DNA of 64,000 nucleotides. It comes from Enoplolaimus lenunculus (taxonomy: Eukaryota > Nematoda > Enoplea > Enoplida > Thoracostomopsidae). Positions 14,563 through 26,460 of the stretch are shown piece by piece. The notes beneath the pieces were generated by a model, which had not been told where the DNA came from, ran no database searches, and worked only from the letters and a program-made list of their open reading frames with translations. Position 1 is the first letter of the stretch, and each line of letters begins with the position of its first letter. Position numbers and translations under genes: made by a program. Location of the stretch: assembly GCA_030248215.1 (NCBI GenBank), contig JASANG010000324.1:46490-110489 (forward strand). Reading direction: 5' to 3'.

Positions 14563-14772
14563 CACTGCAAAAATTGGTGAGTCAAATTGACTCTCTCTGA
14601 AATAGGCTTTTCGGGACTACACAAATTGAGTCAAAATTCGACTCCGCCGCAGTCAAATTCGATTCACTGAGTCACACATTTGACTCTGGTGGAGTAAAAT
14701 TTGACTCGGTTTGTGTAGTCCCGAAAATACTATTTCTGAGAGAGTCAATTTGATTCACCATTTTTTGCAGTG
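14563..14772. mobile_element. GAGTCA foldback MITE, copy 1
   Basis: A 210-bp near-complete inverted repeat: the left end CACTGCAAAAATTGG mirrors the right end CCATTTTTTGCAGTG, and the pairing continues almost to the centre. Inside each arm are smaller palindromes built from GAGTCAAATTGACTC-like units, several containing the AP-1-type heptamer TGAGTCA. A second copy with the same arms is at 58518-58712. It has no coding capacity. No clear target duplication is visible around this copy. Confidence 0.85.
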
Positions 14773-14774
14773 CA

Positions 14775-17700
14775 CCATTTCATTAATCTTAAATTTTATA
14801 CGGTTCTCTGCGAAATCTCAAGTTCAATTCTTAATGCCGTATTGTTTGATTTGTGTTCTATTCATGAACATACCACAAGAGTGACTAATCTACACATTAC
14901 ATAACGTGGATTTATTTCAATTTTAGGTATTAAACGCATTGAAATTTAAAACATAAATGTTGAAGCAACTTCAATTTCAACTATTTTAAAGCGAAAAACA
15001 TCATCATCTGCTTCATGTTTTATAGTCTGTTTATTATCTCATAGGAACCACCTGATAGTAAAAAGTGTATACTTTTATACAAAGGGTGAATATAAAATAT
15101 ATGTTCCCCTTTCTCGAAATTTCAGGACTGGCAAATAAAAAATAACTTCTGCTGGTATTCAAGTAACATCTTAGGCCAGAATTGTTCTTGTATGCTGTGC
15201 TCGTTCAACAAAACTTTTACATGAAGTTATACCCTGTCGAAATGAATCCCTGGATACGCCGTTGTTGTAATAGATTTAGTATGTTGGAACTCTGTCAAAT
15301 GTATTGATAAAATAGAAACTGTCGTTAGTGTTATGCTGTCAGTGCTGTTGGTTAGTCAAGGTGGACGGAGTCCATTTGGCAACTCCACCTTTGCCGATGA
15401 CAATGTAAGGTATAAAAAATTTCGAATCTTAGGCTCATGGGCCAATGTATATATCAAGCCGGACTAATATCCCACGGACAGCAGTAGAGTAAGCTCAAGT
15501 ATTAAGCTTCATTCACACGTGCACGTTTTTGCAGCGACAACTCGTAGCTACAACTTGCACGAAATACTTAGACAGCTGTATGTATTTGCAAGGAATCACG
15601 TCCAATCTTAATCTTGATATGACTTTATATGAATATGAATAATTGCAGACGGCTGCGATAAATATGAAGCATAAGCTATAAATTGTCAGTTTAGCCAATG
15701 ACGATGAGTTAATTCGATTTGCAAAGCCGCTAATACGTATCAATAAATTCTTGGCGTATATTTATCCTGAATAAATTGCAGCTGCAGGTGGTACGTCGAA
15801 TAAATGTTCGAACAAGACTTGCAACTGCAAGTTTCAGCTCCAAGAAACATTTAACGCATTAAGCGAAAGTTTTTGACTTGAAAACGATTTCATATAGACA
15901 ATTTCTATTGAGTATTTAAACTAGCCCCGTCATTGTCGCCGTAGACTGCGAGATATCAACCAAGTTTGACATTTGAATTTTCAAGCTTCTTGAATAATAT
16001 ATTAAAAAATCTGGATTAATTCAAAACGTGCTCATTAGTATAATTTCCGATTGGCCAATCACAATGTTGGTGCGAGAACTTCGAGTCGCTTGCAACTACG
16101 TTCACGCGTTCGAATTATAAATTTAATAGCTCGAATTCCAGTGAATAATTTGCAGTTGCAAAAACTTCAAAGCTGTTTTGTGACAGATTTAGGCTTATGT
16201 ATATGCTTATACTAGTGTTCTGACCCTGAAATAGAAGACTTAACAAATCCATTAATAGTAATTTCTTCGACGCAACAAGATTCTCGAGAACTATTCAAAT
16301 TTGGAACATAAACTTCTAACGAAAGGAAGCGAAGCCAGTCCAGCTCAACTCATACTCGCAACAGCAATCAGAACTGAAATTTTGTATTAAATAGTTAGTA
16401 CTAAAATTGCGTTTGGCTTCTCGCTGGCGAGCTTTTCTCCTCTATTATATATCTGCGGTAATCGGCATAAGTGAACGTTTTTTGCCAAAAATAGAAGCCA
16501 ACCGACTAAAATTTCAGTGCCAGATACAGCTACGTGCAATTCTAGAAAATTTTAACTCAAATATAGTTTTAGTTTCTGAACATCTGTTTATAGAGCTTGC
16601 AATGCTTGCACCCTAGGATTTAAATTTTAAGTATAACAGTTTAAATAGTTACAATAACCATTATTAGCTGATACCAAAACAGTTTTCTATTTTTATAAGT
16701 CTTTTTCTAAGCTTAAGCCTAAACCTTCAATATGAGGCAGTGCGTACGATGGCCAAGCCAAGCATTCAGGCCTATATTTTAAACATACTTTATAGCTTCA
16801 AATGTACAAGACAGGCCCGGAATGTAAGCATAAGCTAGTCTTAACTCAAGAACACATTTAAATCTACTTTGTAAAGGAGCTGCCGTGATTTTTAGCCATA
16901 AAAATTGTTCAACTTAGTATTATAAATGCATTAAAGTCATAGGTAGCAAAGTTTGCACTGAGCTCTATTAATCGGATTAGCTTTCGACCTAGACAGCTAC
17001 TTAGACTACAGTTAATAGTAGTATCAAATTTAAGATAACCTCTAAATGAAGTGAAAATTTCAATAATTTTGCAAAAATCAATTTCTGAGAATTCGTAAAA
17101 TTAAGAAAAAACCAAATGAAAAATATAATAAGGAACGACAGAAGAGAGGTGGCAATCATTCTCATCAGGTAAAGATAATTTTGTAATTTTCATCGCTAAA
17201 TATTTAACATTTATTTATGTTTTGGTTTTACATATCGTATATTAAATATAAATTCCACTAAAACTGTGGCCATTGTGGCTTTTAGGACCGTAACAGTACA
17301 TGATGCATATTCATAGGCCAATAGTCAACGCTGAAAAAGCTGTAAGCCAAAGCCAAAGCCTAAGCAAATAATGTGGCCTAAAATCTAAACATACTCTTTT
17401 ACCGTCCCCGAGAAATCGGGACGGTCCTAAAACTAACATTTACCAAAGCTCTTTCCGATTACGCAGTTTTTAAAGCCATCGGGTTCTTAATTATATACAC
17501 TGGAAGAAGCTGAAGCCATTAAATGTTTTCCGATTTTTTCCACCAGCTTTTTTCATAGTAGGGCTGGCTATTAATGCTTTAGATATTTACGGTCACATTC
17601 TACTGCAAACAGTCAACTCGGTTTCTTCAGCCCAGCAATGTATTCACAATAAACTCTAAGTTGAAACATATGAAAATCAACTATAAATAAGCAATCGTTT

Positions 17701-18640
17701 GTTAACTACTAAAATTGCAGTTATCTAAAACAGCTCAGACTTCATAATGCGATTACAATTGCAAATAAAAGTCCAATATTTTAAGTGATTGCAAAAATAA
17801 AATTCCGACCAAAGCGCACCGGAGGACGGAACTTATTTGGATATTAATATTAAGCGAACTTAAAATATATATAAAATAGGACCGACCAGCTTAAGTTTTT
17901 GGACCGCCACTGGGCTTAGGCATAGGATAAGGCCTAGGCTTAACCGTAGATTCCAATTGAAACCCATCATGAATAGCCGTAGGCTGAAGAATGACCTTAA
18001 ACCGCCGTCTGACCCGATTTAAGTTTTTATTGCTTGGCCGGACTCCACAAAAATGAGAGATGCGGTAAAGATATTTCTATTTGCACATTAAAACTGAAAT
18101 AAAGTTTAATATATCTCGAAAACATTACACAACTTCATAGATTAAATTTAAAATACTATTTTACGTCTGCCCTCGTTTTACTCGATTCGAGGGTTAGAAA
18201 TGGTACAAGTATAAATCCTTTGTAAGCGTCTTTCTCATTTGATTTTGCGAACCCAAATTTATAGCCCAAAAGTCACCCCGTGGACACAGCGCTTGGTCCG
18301 GAGAATATCACTATCTGTTCATTTAAAAAATAAGATCGGTAACTTTTTGGATTTTAATAAACGAGTTGCTGCTGTGTGACCTAACATTTTTATTCGACTT
18401 CGAACAGAAATTATGCACCTATTTACTAGCTCAACATGTTTGAGGTGAAAAAAACATTGGGAAGGGAGCAGGCTATTTTTGCAAAAACTTTATCCCACAC
18501 TGTCACATCTGTTCGTGGTGGGTAAAAGATTTTGTCTGCTTCAGATTAAATGTTTCCAACTCACCAATTATATAAAATTTGACAGGATAAATGCAGTTAC
18601 AATTTTGACTCATCTATGTGGAACAGGTTTTGAAGAAAGC
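14775..18640. other. Non-coding region with dispersed repeat fragments
   Basis: No gene is supported. A TTGCAGCGACAACTCGTAG motif at about 15526-15550, with related CTTGCAACT motifs near 15820 and 16090-16165, matches copies near 50050 and 54350. GCTTCTCGCTGGCGAGC lies at about 16418-16434. TTAGGC-type clusters lie at about 16710-16725, 17330-17365 and 17920-17950. A strong hairpin (ACCGTCCCCGA / TCGGGACGGT) is at 17400-17427. Confidence 0.45.
17330..17427. repeat. GCCTAA hexamer cluster followed by a hairpin
   Basis: Hexamers GTAAGC, CAAAGC, CAAAGC and CTAAGC run in phase. They are followed by the sequence ATCTAAACATACTCTTTT and a GC-rich hairpin with an ~8-bp stem. The same order (hexamers, then ATCTAAACGTACTCTTTT) recurs at 57920-58020, so here the hexamers may be part of a dispersed element rather than telomeric in origin. 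Confidence 0.5.
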
Positions 18641-18642
18641 CG

Positions 18643-18916
18643 CAGAGCCGGATCCAGAAATTTCTGGAGAAAGGGCGCTGGGTGGCAAATGTTATGAAAC
18701 GCAATTTTTACTGTATGCTATGTGCTTTGGTACAATGTAAAGTAGGGACCTTGATATTACCAAAAAACTCTCGGAGGAAGATCATTGCAGCGTAGGGACA
18801 CTACCGTTTTTCACAACAAAATTTCTGACACTGAGCGTGGGGGAGCTGACCATTTTATCACAAGAAAATCTAAGATGGGGAGCGTAGGCCCCCCTCCGTC
18901 CTCTGGATCCCTACTG
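18643..18916. mobile_element. hAT-like non-autonomous element, decayed
   Basis: Inverted ends CAGAGCCGGATCCAGA on the left and CTCTGGATCCCTACTG on the right enclose 274 bp. The flanks AAAGCCGC and AAAGTCGT agree at six of eight positions, consistent with an old 8-bp target duplication. The interior (GGCAAATGTTATGAAACGCAA) recurs at about 30667-30692 beside a related left end. It has no coding capacity. Confidence 0.6.
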
Positions 18917-18919
18917 AAA

Positions 18920-20480
18920 GTCGTATGTCTTTAAGGTGAACACTTCGGCTTAAGTTTCTGCGTAACTGTATTAACTTAATATATCAAAATAAAGATCGCA
19001 TTTGAGTAATAATCATCATTTTAGCACATTTTTTATATCATCTCAAATATTTGTTGGAATTTACACAATTCAACTTGATATGGTAAAAAATTTGCTAAAA
19101 TCTATAGCTGACTTTAAAATCATATAACAATATGCTAACTTCACGGGACTGTTATTTGCAAATGAAACAGACACATTCTGCTATTGTTTCTGGCTGAAAT
19201 TAGGTAGGATAGAGCGGGGGCGCCCCATACAGACATCTTTGCTCTTTTGTCCAGGAATTGAATATTCTGTTAGGTAAATTTTCGTTGCCCCGTCTGTAAA
19301 TCTGATCGGATGTTTTTTGAAAACTCGTTGTTACGGAGCTATCTCGTTTCGAAGATCAAGTACATAATGCACAAAAGTGGAGTACAACGAAATATTAGAA
19401 ATAAATAAATACACTTTTAATTCTTTAAAATACATGATTTAATATGAACATTATAGTCTTTTTTATATTAAAATGAATGTATTTCAGTAAAATTTAACAC
19501 GAGCTCGCATTAGTTTCAGAAGACAAAGAATTTAGGTCGAATTAACGTTTGAACTTTTGTTTGTTAAAAACTGGAAAATTTTACATGACTACAACACATC
19601 GCAATTTAATCTGAGATAGGGTCGTTCAAATGTTGTTTCGAAGCACCAGAAATGCAACATCAAAATTTTGTATTGAAAATTAATACGGAGACAACACGTG
19701 GCTTTTTGATAGCTTCGTTCGCAAGGTTTTTATCTACAATAAAACTTATTTTGACTTCAAATAGCTTACAACGATATCTAGTGCTTGGAATTCATAGTTG
19801 TTGCCAGGATTGTGGTATAATGAGGACGGCATCAACCTTGCACTACCTGATTCAGTGTAATGATTGTTAATTATTGTTTATTTGTTCACAGGTGCGGAAT
19901 GATAACAGATACTTATAAAGCACATGCGTATTCCAGTAGCCAAATATAATGCTTATACGAGCGACATCGACGATATCACGTGCGGTACTTGTCCTTTGTT
20001 CCCACAAAGCAGGACTAGGACTCACTTACAAACGTACCTGTTGTATCATTCAGCCGCTATTAGCTGCACGGTAGTGGGCGTAAATTCAAATATTGGTTTC
20101 AATTTTTTGAAGTTTTTTAAAAAAATTAGCAAGTTAAAATATCAGAGCCGGAACCGGAGCCGGGTAAACAAATATTTGCACGGATTGTTAAACAAGCGGA
20201 TTCAGAGTTTCCGTTCAGACGGACTCTTTTTGTGTTGCGAAATTCGACACTTAAAGCATGCTTTAGAAAATGCCTAAAAGCCGTAATATTTGCTAAATGA
20301 CGAAGAAAGCTCGAATTTTTGAAAATGTTTAGTGTACGTGCTGTATATATTTTAAAAATTCAATACACTTTTGTCCAGGATTCTGCATGGCTGTGAAAAA
20401 AGAGCTGAAATATTTTATGGTATATTGAGCTAGGTAAATTTAGTTCACTCGGTTGAATTTAGCCTTATATTTATATATTA
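18920..20480. other. Non-coding region without a supported gene
   Basis: Open frames at 19652-19870 and 19924-20277 show no recognisable domain. The first overlaps a dispersed repeat (TAGCTTCGTTCGCAAGG at about 19709-19726). Nothing else could be assigned. Confidence 0.4.
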
Positions 20481-20481
20481 A

Positions 20482-20643
20482 AGCTGGAACGCTCCACATG
20501 CGTATTTTGGGCATCGTTCCAACTGACTTTTACGTATGCAAATTAAGTATTTCATTTATATATTAAATGAAGCTGGAACGCCCCACATACGTATTTTTGG
20601 CAGCGTTCCAGCTGATTTTACGTATGCAAATTAACTATTTCAT
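20482..20643. repeat. Tandem dimer of an 89-bp foldback unit
   Basis: Two head-to-tail units start at 20482 and 20571. Each opens with AGCTGGAACGC and carries the inverted counterpart CGTTCCA(G/A)CT about 45 bp later, then ends in TACGTATGCAAATTAA. Each unit can therefore fold on itself. It resembles a MITE fragment or a short satellite seed, but no target duplication was found. Confidence 0.75.
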
Positions 20644-20984
20644 TATCACAATAACACATTTTTTACAGATGTTTTATATTTTGAAATAATATGCCATAAT
20701 TGAACCTAATCTTTGTTCTGTATGCAACTGTGAATCAAGCAAACTTTGTTACGACTCTCATTTTTTTGTAATTTTTGTATTTATAGATTTTGTTTGAAAG
20801 TCAATGTGGAAACTGCAGCAAGATACATATATGATATTTTTTACACTGAACTTTTGTCTGGCACCATGTATTAAACAGGTTCATTTTAATCTACATTAAT
20901 CCTAATTTCCCAATATCTTATGGGAAGTTAGCTTCCAAAACAATTTCTAGGGTAGTATCATTAATAGATTGTGCCTAAGGTTAA

Positions 20985-21033
20985 AGTTAATACTCAGGCT
21001 TTTCGAATTAGGCTTAGGTATTGGCTTAAGGGA
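20985..21033. repeat. TTAGGC-type hexamers abutting the satellite array
   Basis: Degenerate units (TTAGGC, TTAGGT, TTGGCTTAAG) lie immediately left of the first satellite monomer. The contact may be chance, since similar clusters occur throughout the window. Confidence 0.5.
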
Positions 21034-21035
21034 CA

Positions 21036-24000
21036 TTAGAATTTTCCACTTTTCCCGTTTTCCAGCCAAAACCTGTGCTTCAGATTTTCCCTACCAACCC
21101 ATTGTAAAAATCTAGGCATTAGAATTTCTACTTTTCCCGTTTTCCAACCAAAACCTATGCTTCAGATTTTCCCTACCAACCCAGGGTAAAAATTTAAGCA
21201 TTAGAATTTTCCACTTTTCCCGTTTTCCAATCAAAACTTATGCTTCAGATTTTCCCTACCAACCCAGAGTAAAAATCTAGGCATTAGAATTTAACACTTT
21301 TCCCGTTTTCCAACCAAAACCTGTGCTTCAGATTTTCCCTACCAACCCAGGGTAAAAATCTACGCATTAGAATTTTCCACTTTTCCCGTTTTCCAACCAA
21401 AACCTATGCTTCAGATTTTCCCTACCAACCCAGAGTAAAAATCTAGGCATTACAATTTTCCACTTTTCGCGTTTTCCAACCAAAGCCTATGCTTCAAATT
21501 TTCCCTACCAACCCAGGGTAAAACTCTGAACATTAGAATTTTCCACTTTTCCCGTTTTCCAACCAAAACCTATGCTTCATATTTTCCCTCCCAACCCAGG
21601 GTAAAAATCTACGCATTAGAATTTTCCACTTTTCCCGTTTTCCAACCAAAACCTATGCTTCATATTTTCCCTCCCAACCCAGGGTAAAAATCTAGGCATT
21701 AGAATTTTCCGCTTTTCCCGTTTTCCAACCAAAACCTATGCTTTAAATTTTCCCTACCAACCCAGTGTAAAAATTTAAGCATTAGAATTTTCCACTTTTC
21801 CCGTTTTCCAACCAAAACCTATGCTTCAGATTTTCCCTACCAACCCAGGGTAAATATCTAGGCATTAGAATTTTCCACTTTTCCCGTTTTCCAACCAAAA
21901 CCTGTGCTTCAGATTTTCCCTACCAACCCAGGGTAAAAATCTAGGCATTAGAATTTTCCACTTTTCAAGTTTTCCAACCAAAACATATGCTTCAGATTTT
22001 CCCTACCAACCCAGAGTAAAAATCTAGACATTACAATTTTCCACTTTTCCCGTTTTCCAACCAAAACCTATGCTTCAGATTTTACCTACCAACCCAGGGT
22101 AAAAATCTAGGCATTACAATTTTTCACTTTTCCCGTTATCAACCCAGGGTAAAATCTATGCATTAAAATTTTCAAATTTTCCAGTTTTCCAACCAAAACC
22201 TACGCTTCAGATTTTCCCTACCAAACCAGCTTAAAATCAAGGCATTAAAATTTTCCACTTTTCCCGTTTTCCAACCAAAACCTATGCCCTACGCTCGAAT
22301 TTTCCACTTTTCCCGTTTTCCAACCAAAACCTTTGCTTCTAAAATCTAGGCATTAGAATTTTGTACTTTTCCCGTTTTCCAACCCAAAATCTATGCTTCA
22401 GATTTGCCCTACCAACCCAGGGTAAAATCTAAGCATTAGAATTTTCCACTTTTCCCGTTTTCCAACCAAAATCTGTGCTTCAGATTTCACCTATCAACCC
22501 AGGGTAAAATCTGAGCATTAAAATTTTCCACTTTTCCCGTTTTCCAACCAAAACCTATGCCCTACGCTTGAACTTTCCACTTTTCCCGTTTTCCAACCAA
22601 AACCTCTGCTTCAGGTATTTCTTACTAACCAAGAAAAGATCTAGGCATTTCAATTTTCCACTTTTCGCGTTTTCCAACCAAAACCTATGCTTCAGATTTT
22701 CCCTACCAACCCAGGGTAAATATCTAGGCATTAGAATTTTCCACTTTTCCCGTTTTCCAACCAAAACCTGTGCTTCAGATTTTCCCTACCAACCCAGGGT
22801 AAAAATCTAGGCATTAGAATTTTCCACTTTTCAAGTTTTCCAACCAAAACCTATGCTTCAGATTTTCCCTACCAACCCAGAGTAAAAATCTAGACATTAC
22901 AATTTTCCACTTTTCCCGTTTCCCAACCAAAACCTATGCTTCAGATTTTCCCTACCAACCCAGGGTAAATCCCACCATCTAGGCATTACCCCCCCACAGA
23001 ATTTTCCACTTTTCCCGTTTTCCAACCAAAACCTATGCTTCAGATTTTACCTACCAACCCAGGGTAAAAATCTAGGCATTACAATTTTCCACTTTTCCCG
23101 TTTTCCAACCAAAACCTTTGTGTCAAATTTTCCCTAACAACCCAGGGTAAAATCTATGCATTAAAATTTTCAAATTTTCCACTTTTCCCGTTTTCCAACC
23201 AAAACCTATGCCCTACGCTTGAATTTTCCACTTTTCTCGTTTTCCAACCAAAACCTTTGCTTCAGATATTTCTTACTAAACCAAGAAAACATCTAGGCAT
23301 TTCAATTTTCCACGTTTCGCGTTTTCCAACCAAAACCTATGCTTCAGATTTTCCCTACCAACCCAGGGTAAAAATCTAGGCATTAGAATTTTGTACTTTT
23401 CCCGTTTTCCAACCCAAAATCTATGCTTCAGATTTGCCCTACCAACCCAGGGTAAAATCTAAGCATTAGAATTTTCCACTTTTCCCGTTTTCCAACCAAA
23501 ACCTGTGCTTCAGATTTTCCCTACCAACCCAGGGTAAAAATCTACGCATTAGAATTTTCCAATTTACCCGATTTCCAACCAAAACCTATGCCCTACGCTT
23601 GAACTTTCCACTTTTCCCGTTTTCCAACCAAAACCTCTGCTTCAGGATTTCTCCTACTAACCAAGAAAAGATCTAGGCATTTCAATTTTCCACTTTTCCC
23701 GTTTTCCAACCAAAACCTATGCTTCAGATTTTCCCTACCAACCCAGGGTAAATATCTAGGCATTAGAATTTTCCACTTTTCCCGTTTTCCAACCAAAACC
23801 TGTGCTTCAGATTTTCCCTACCAACCCAGGGTAAAAATCTAGGCATTAGAATTTTCCACTTTTCAAGTTTTCCAACCAAAACCTATGCTTCAGATTTTCC
23901 CTAACAACCCAGGGTAAAAAACTAGACATTACAATTTTCCCCTTTTCCCGTTTCCCAACCAAAACCTATGCTTCAGATTTTCCCTACCACCCAGTGTAAA

Positions 24001-26075
24001 TATCTAGTCATTAGAATTTTCCACTTTTCCCGTTTTCCAACCAAAACCTTTGCTTCAGATTTTACCTACCAACCCAGGGTAAAAATCTAGGCATTACAAT
24101 TTTCCACTTTTCCCGTTTTCCAACCAAAACCTTTGTTTCAAATTTTCCCTATCAACCCAGGGTAAAATCTATGCATTAAAATTTTCAAATTTTCCAGTTT
24201 TCCAACCAAAACCTACGCTTCAGATTTTCCCTACCAAACCAGTTTAAAATCAAGGCATTAAAATTTTCCACTTTTCCCGTTTTCCAACCAAAACCTAGGC
24301 CCTACGCTCGAATTTTCCACTTTTCCCGTTTTCCAACCAAAACCTTTGCTTCAGATATTTCTTACTAAACCAAGAAAATATCTAGGCATTTCAATTTTCC
24401 ACGTTTCGCGTTTTCCAACCAAAACCTATGCTTCAGATTTTCCCTACCAACCCAGGGTAAAATCTAGGCATTAGAATTTTGTACTTTTCCCGTTTTCCAA
24501 CCCAAAATCTATGCTTCAGATTTGCCCTACCAACCCAGGGTAAAATCTAAGCATTAGAATTTTCCACTTTTCCCGTTTTCCAACCAAAATCTGTGCTTCA
24601 GATTTCACCTACCAACCCAGATTAAAATCTGAGCATTAAAATTTTCCACTTTTCCCGTTTTCCAACCAAAACCTATGCCCTACGCTTGAACTTTCCACTT
24701 TTCCCGTTTTCCAACCAAAACCTCTGCTTCAGGTATTTCTTACTAACCAAGAAAAGATCTAGGCATTTCAATTTTCCACTTTTCGCGTTTTCCAACCAAA
24801 ACCTATGCTTCAGATTTTCCCTACCAACCCAGGGTAAATATCTAGGCATTAGAATTTCCACTTTTCAAGTTTTCCAACCAAAACCTATGCTTCAGATTTT
24901 CCCTACCAACCCAGAGTAAAAATCTAGACATTACAATTTTCCACTTTTCCCGTTTTCCAACCAAAACCTATGCTTCAGATTTTCCCTACCAACCCAGGGT
25001 AAAAATCTAGGCATTAGAATTTTCCACTTTTCAAGTTTTCCAACCAAAACCTATGCTTCAGATTTTCCCTACCAACCCAGAGTAAAAATCTAGGCATTAC
25101 AATTTTTCACTTTTCCAGTTTTCCAACCAAAACCTACGCTTCAGATTTTCCCTACCAAACCAGGGTAAAATCAAGGCATTAAAATTTTCCACTTTTCCCA
25201 TTTTCCAACCAAAACCTATGCCCTACGCTTGAATTTCCCACTTTTCCCGTTTTCCAACCAAAACCTATGCTTCAGATTTTCCCTACCAACCCAGGGTAAA
25301 AATCTAGGCATTAGAATTTTCCACTTTTCCCGTTTTCCAACCAAAACCTATGCTTCGAATTTTTCCTACCAACCCAGGGTAAAATCTAGGCATTAAAATT
25401 TTCCACTTTTCCCGTTTTCCAACCAAAACCTATGCCCTACGCTTGAATTTTCCACTTTTTTTCGTTTTCCAACCAAAACCTTTGCTTCAGATACTTCTTA
25501 CTAAGAAAATATCTAGGCATTTCAATTTTCACGTTTTCCAACCAAATCCTATGCTTCAGATTTTCCCTACCAACCCAGAATAATAATCTAGGCATTAGAA
25601 TTTTGTACTTTTCCCGTTTTCCAACCAAAATCTATGCTTCAGATTTGCCCTACCAACCCAGGGTAAAATCTAAGCATTAGAATTTTCCACTTTTCCCGTT
25701 TTCCAACCAAAACCTATGCCCTACGCTTGAACTTTCCACTTTTCCCGTTTTCCAACCAAAACCTCTGCTTCAGGTATTTCTTACTAACCAAGAAAAGATC
25801 TAGGCATTTCAATTTTCCACTTTTCGCGTTTTCCAACCAAAACCTATGCTTCAGATTTTCTCTACCAACCCAGGGTAAAAATCTAAACATTAGAATTTTC
25901 AACTTTTCCCTTTTTCCAACCAAAACCTATGCTTCATATTTTCCCTCCCAACCCAGGGTAAAAATCGAGGCATTAGAATTTTCCACTTTTCCCGTTTTCC
26001 AACCAAAACCTATGCTTCAGATTTTTCCTACCAACCCAGGGGAAAATCTAGGCATTAAAACTTTAATTTTCCTAC
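21036..26075. repeat. Satellite array, ~83-bp monomer, about 60 copies
   Basis: Uninterrupted tandem array. A typical monomer reads CCACTTTTCCCGTTTTCCAA, then CCAAAACCTATGCTTCAG, then ATTTTCCCTACCAACCCAGG, then GTAAAAATCTAGGCATTAGA, then ATTTT, about 83 bp. Variant monomers recur in order: short ones joined by CCTATGCCCTACGCTTGAA (22552, 23584, 24668, 25713), others with TTTTCAAGTTTTCC or with TTCTTACTAACCAAG. This indicates higher-order repeats of about 1.0-1.1 kb and a diverged segmental copy of about 2.1 kb (22150-22880 against 24170-24900). Open frames inside it arise from the repeat and are not genes. Confidence 0.95.
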
Positions 26076-26119
26076 CAAAACAGCGGAAAATTTGGCCGTC
26101 ATACAGGAGTGGCTGCGCT

Positions 26120-26165
26120 GCACTCCTTGTTATAAGTTTTCCACTGTGGAAAACTGGAAGCCCCA
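26120..26165. other. Array edge with a perfect hairpin
   Basis: Just right of the last monomers, GTTTTCCAC and GTGGAAAAC form a 9-bp perfect hairpin with a single-base loop (about 26136-26154). It marks the transition from satellite to unique sequence; its role is unknown. Confidence 0.4.
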
Positions 26166-26209
26166 GTGCTATACATTGGCCCAATTTTGTAATGCGTAAA
26201 TAAGCTACG

Positions 26210-26315
26210 CTTTAACGTTAAATAACATATATCGCACCGTTTTTAACAATTGCAACACGTATACATAGTACTAAACCCAGGGAAAATAGAAAATATTTAT
26301 GTGACAAAGGGTTAG
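26210..26315 (+). mobile_element. SINE-like family B fragment (no tRNA-like core)
   Basis: The sequence from ACGTTAAATA through ATATCGCACCGT and GCAACACGTATACATAGTAC to AAAATAGAAAATATTTATG matches, in the opposite orientation, the head and tail of the family B copy at 52505-52735. The tRNA-like middle is missing here. Confidence 0.6.
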
Positions 26316-26460
26316 TAATCTTTGATAAAACCATTACTTCCGCTGAAACTCCATTGTCCTTTTTAATCCAACATTGCGAAATGCGAACTGCCACTTCGAT
26401 TACATTTTAAAGCTACAAAGTTTGGTGGTAACGGAATTGTAACAACTAAACACCTACTAA

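Noticed and set aside
21036-26075. CRISPR-like appearance of the repeat array
   Set aside because: Monomers are contiguous with no unique spacers, and the DNA is eukaryotic with spliced genes.
22555-26203. Open frames of 60-158 codons in the satellite on both strands
   Set aside because: They arise from the 83-bp repeat, change frame with monomer length and show no protein signature.
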